Shown: positions 61,832-64,000 of the stretch, in pieces | Position numbering within the stretch: position 1 is the stretch's first letter | Layout of the letters: every line of letters starts with the position of its first letter | Assembly: GCA_032160165.1 (NCBI GenBank) | Contig: JAVHWA010000023.1 | Coordinates: forward strand, 1-64,000 | Source of the DNA: QHXM01 sp032160165 | GTDB taxonomy: Bacteria; Acidobacteriota; Blastocatellia; Pyrinomonadales; Pyrinomonadaceae | Length of the DNA: 64,000 nt | Direction of reading: 5' to 3' | Made by a program: the position numbers and the translations under genes | Notes under the pieces: generated by a model | What the model saw: only the letters and a program-made list of their open reading frames with translations | Told to the model about the DNA's origin: nothing | Database searches by the model: none

Positions 61832-63019
61832 GTGGCAACTAGAAAAGGTGGTGCTGGATGCGCGCTTGCCGTGCTGGCAGCGATTGCCGCCGTGGTCTTT
61901 GGTGTTAGCTATAAGTTCGGCCTGCTGTTTTGGAAGAAGGACGTCGTCCCGACGCCATCAGGCAAGGAACTTCAAATCCATGTGCTGGATGTCGGCCAGG
62001 GCGATTCCATTCTGATCATCTCACCCGAGGGCAAAGCCGCGCTCATAGACGCAGGCGACGAAAAGAACGGCCCCAAAGTAGTCGAAGCCCTGCGGCGTTA
62101 CGGCGTTACTGAGATCGAATGTTTCATCGCCACCCATTATCACCCTGACCATATTGGTGGCGCCGCGTGGGTCCTCAATAACTTCAAAGTCAAACGGGTG
62201 TTTGAGAACGGCTCCCCGCCTCCCGAGGTATTACCCGCGAGCGCCCCTGCCACAACTCCGGCGAGCAATAAACCGGGCAAGAATCAACCGCCGCCGAAGC
62301 CGCAGCCCAGACGCGGAAGGGTCGTAGAGCTGCCGACGGTCAAGACCTACAACGATTTCAAGAATGCGGTAGACCAGAGCGGGGCAAAGTTTGAGAAAGC
62401 CGTTGCCGATCAAACCATAGAGCTGGGCGGCGGCGCGATTCTGACGATGCTCGGTCCGGTCTCGCCGCCGTTCACACGAGAACAGATTATTTCCAGTCGT
62501 AAAGGCAACGAGTCAAACGCCAACTCGATCGTGGCCCGGCTTGATTACGGAGAGTTCTCGATGCTGTTGCCCGGTGACGCGGAAGAGCCCACTGAAGATC
62601 GTCTGGTGGGACGTGAAGCGAATCTTCGAGCAAGGATTTTGAAAGTGGCGCACCATGGATCGAAGTATGCGACTTCTGAAAACTTTCTCAAACGAGTTTT
62701 CCGACCCGACGACCCATCACCGAAGGTGGCGGTCATCTCGATGGCAGAGTTCAATCGATACGGCCATCCCGGCCAGGAGGTTCTCAATCGTCTGAAGGCC
62801 GCCGGCGTGACGGAGCTTTATCGCACCGACCTGCAGGGCGAGATCACTATCACGACATCAGGCAGAGCAAAGAATGGCAAGCTCTTTGAGATCAAAGCGT
62901 CCAAGGAAACAAAGAGCGACTTGTGGGCCGGACGAGAGGGCACGAAGGACGACTCGTCGCGTTCCGGCTTTATTTCGTATGGCGACTTCGGGCCGCCGCC
63001 GAAACAACGGAAGAAGTAA
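61832..63019 (+). CDS. ComEC-type metallo-beta-lactamase-fold hydrolase, membrane-anchored
   Basis: The 395-residue protein has an N-terminal membrane helix (CALAVLAAIAAVVFGVSYKFG). The MBL domain of the ComEC C-terminal type follows: HVLDVGQGDSILI, the zinc motif THYHPDHIGG, VKVRRVFENG-type sequence, LLPGDAEEP and ILKVAHHGSKYA. A Pro/Lys-rich insertion (about 135-165) interrupts the domain. Only the soluble hydrolase half of ComEC is present. It may cleave DNA or a phosphodiester outside the membrane. GTG 61832 is preferred, with AGAGG eight bases upstream; GTG 61823 is an alternative. It lies between purF and purM. Confidence 0.8.
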   Translation: MATRKGGAGCALAVLAAIAAVVFGVSYKFGLLFWKKDVVPTPSGKELQIHVLDVGQGDSILIISPEGKAALIDAGDEKNGPKVVEALRRYGVTEIECFIATHYHPDHIGGAAWVLNNFKVKRVFENGSPPPEVLPASAPATTPASNKPGKNQPPPKPQPRRGRVVELPTVKTYNDFKNAVDQSGAKFEKAVADQTIELGGGAILTMLGPVSPPFTREQIISSRKGNESNANSIVARLDYGEFSMLLPGDAEEPTEDRLVGREANLRARILKVAHHGSKYATSENFLKRVFRPDDPSPKVAVISMAEFNRYGHPGQEVLNRLKAAGVTELYRTDLQGEITITTSGRAKNGKLFEIKASKETKSDLWAGREGTKDDSSRSGFISYGDFGPPPKQRKK

Positions 63020-63205
63020 GTTTCGGGTTTAGAGTTTCGGGTTCAGAGTTTCGAGTTTCGAGTTTGCGACTGGGAGATTCGCCTAAAAGTGCCGAGCGTC
63101 AGGGCGCGAGGGAAATAAAATCACGCTTCAGGAAAAACAGCGAAACTCGCGTTCACGAACTCGAAACTCGAAACTCTGAACTCGAAACACCGAACTCGCA
63201 ACTCA
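63020..63205. repeat. Inverted word array W14 (GAGTTTCGGGTTTCGA words)
   Basis: AGTTTCGGGTTTAGAGTTTC and GAGTTTCGAGTTTCGAGTTT (63018-63066) face CGAACTCGAAACTCGAAACTC and GAACTCGAAACACCGAACTC (63155-63203). The 85 bp between them has no gene. The right arm ends about 12 bp before the purM ATG. The word is the same as at 49508-49580. Confidence 0.85.
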
Positions 63206-63215
63206 TCCAACATCA

Positions 63216-64000
63216 ATGACGAAACCAGTCTCATACTCCGATGCGGGTGTTTCGATCGACGCAGCAAACGTCGCCACAGCGAAGATCAGCCGGCTGGCCC
63301 GCGAGACCTTCAACCAGCGGACCCTGTCGCAGATCGGCAGCTTCGGAGGGATGTTTGATGGCGCATTCCCCGAGCTGAAGCATCCCGTGCTGGTGGCGTC
63401 GGCCGACGGCGTAGGGACAAAGCTAAAGATAGCGTTCGCAACCAACACGCACGACAGCATCGGACGAGATCTCGTCAACCATTGCGTCAATGACATCCTC
63501 GTACAGGGCGCGCGCCCGCTCTTCTTCATGGACTACATTGCCACGGGCGTGCTCGCACCTGATGTGGTGGCGGCGATCGTCGAAGGGATCGCGAAGGGTT
63601 GCCGAGAGAACGGCTGTGTGCTTCTCGGGGGAGAGACCGCGGAGATGCCGGGCTTTTACGGTGACGGCGAATACGACGTGGCGGGCTTTATCGTCGGGGT
63701 CGTCGATCGAGAAAAGGTGATTGACGGAGGGCGAATCGCTGCGGGAGATGTTGTGCTGGCGCTGCCCTCGCTTGGGCTTCACACAAACGGTTATTCACTC
63801 GCTCGCAAACTGTTTTTCGATGTCGCCGGCTACGAAGTTGATTCGCATGTCGACACTCTGGAGATGAGCGTGGGGGCCGCGCTTCTTCAACGGCACAAGA
63901 GCTATCTTCCCGCGCTCGACGGCCTGCTCGACTCCGGAATCGTGAAAGGGCTCGCGCACATCACAGGCGGAGGATTGACAGATAACATCCCGCGAATATT
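63216..64000 (+). CDS. purM: Phosphoribosylformylglycinamidine cyclo-ligase PurM, N-terminal part
   Basis: The gene is open from ATG 63216 to the window edge (261 residues). PurM motifs present are SYSDAGVSIDAANVATAKI, FGGMFDGAFPELKHPVLVASADGVGTKLKIA, HDSIGRDLVNHCVNDILVQGA, PLFFMDYIATG, LLGGETAEMPGFY and HITGGGLTDNIPRI. It forms AIR from FGAM with ATP in purine synthesis, in line with purF nearby. The last domain lies outside the window. The hydrolase gene between purF and purM is unusual for a purine cluster. Confidence 0.95.
   Translation, partial: MTKPVSYSDAGVSIDAANVATAKISRLARETFNQRTLSQIGSFGGMFDGAFPELKHPVLVASADGVGTKLKIAFATNTHDSIGRDLVNHCVNDILVQGARPLFFMDYIATGVLAPDVVAAIVEGIAKGCRENGCVLLGGETAEMPGFYGDGEYDVAGFIVGVVDREKVIDGGRIAAGDVVLALPSLGLHTNGYSLARKLFFDVAGYEVDSHVDTLEMSVGAALLQRHKSYLPALDGLLDSGIVKGLAHITGGGLTDNIPRI

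Overview
The window is a gene-dense bacterial chromosome segment of moderate to high GC. It most likely comes from the Acidobacteriota, class Blastocatellia or a relative. This is inferred from gene style: a large Oar-like TonB-dependent receptor with an N-terminal carboxypeptidase-regulatory domain, a secreted trypsin-like protease with Calx-beta and DUF4214 domains, a PDZ plus radical-SAM DUF512 protein, two DUF1972/GT4-type glycosyltransferases, and very repeat-rich intergenic gaps. No rRNA, tRNA, CRISPR array, integrase or transposase was found.

Layout. 1-12.6 kb: a partial TPR protein, rmuC, an AddB-like/AddA-like helicase-nuclease pair, a small methyltransferase and an AlkA-type glycosylase, separated by palindrome-rich elements. 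12.8-19.5 kb: the classical SRP/ribosome-maturation operon ffh-rpsP-khpA-rimM-trmD-rplS, interrupted between rimM and trmD by a four-helix-bundle (S23/Avd-like) gene, followed by two glycosyltransferases. 19.9-25.8 kb: the secreted protease, a LolA-like secreted protein and a ClpA-like unfoldase. 26.1-32.4 kb: a heat-shock cluster on the minus strand (hsp20, clpB, grpE, a small secreted protein, groEL) behind a near-consensus sigma-70-type promoter. 32.5-38.6 kb: housekeeping genes (cysE, prmC, murA, a HIT protein). 38.9-46 kb: the Oar-like receptor, a methyltransferase, PDZ-DUF512 and a single-domain response regulator. 46-53 kb: alanine dehydrogenase, a second S23-like gene, an aldehyde dehydrogenase, an HtrA protease and a zinc alcohol dehydrogenase. 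53-57 kb: a phytanoyl-CoA dioxygenase-like enzyme, an ABC-2 exporter pair and a methyltransferase. 57.3-59.9 kb: a set of poorly recognised genes, AT-rich from about 57.7 kb, including an HNH-type ORF and a 495-residue protein with a PD-(D/E)xK-like core; this is a candidate defence island. 60-64 kb: purF, a ComEC-type metallo-beta-lactamase-fold protein and the start of purM.

The most striking feature is not a gene. At about sixteen gaps the space between genes is filled by a short tandem array of an 8-14-base 'word' facing an array of its reverse complement. The word differs from locus to locus, but several words recur at two loci (GTTTCG/GGG, GTGATGG/GTGATAGG, GTTCAACG, TTGGACC/TTTGGACC, AGTGGATCGT). 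The arms abut or overlap stop and start codons, sometimes supply them, and leave some genes without a Shine-Dalgarno sequence. Both S23/Avd-like genes in the window sit between such arms. A second type of element, nested doublets of perfect short palindromes (about 80-220 bp), occupies seven other gaps, and two of those copies clearly belong to one family.
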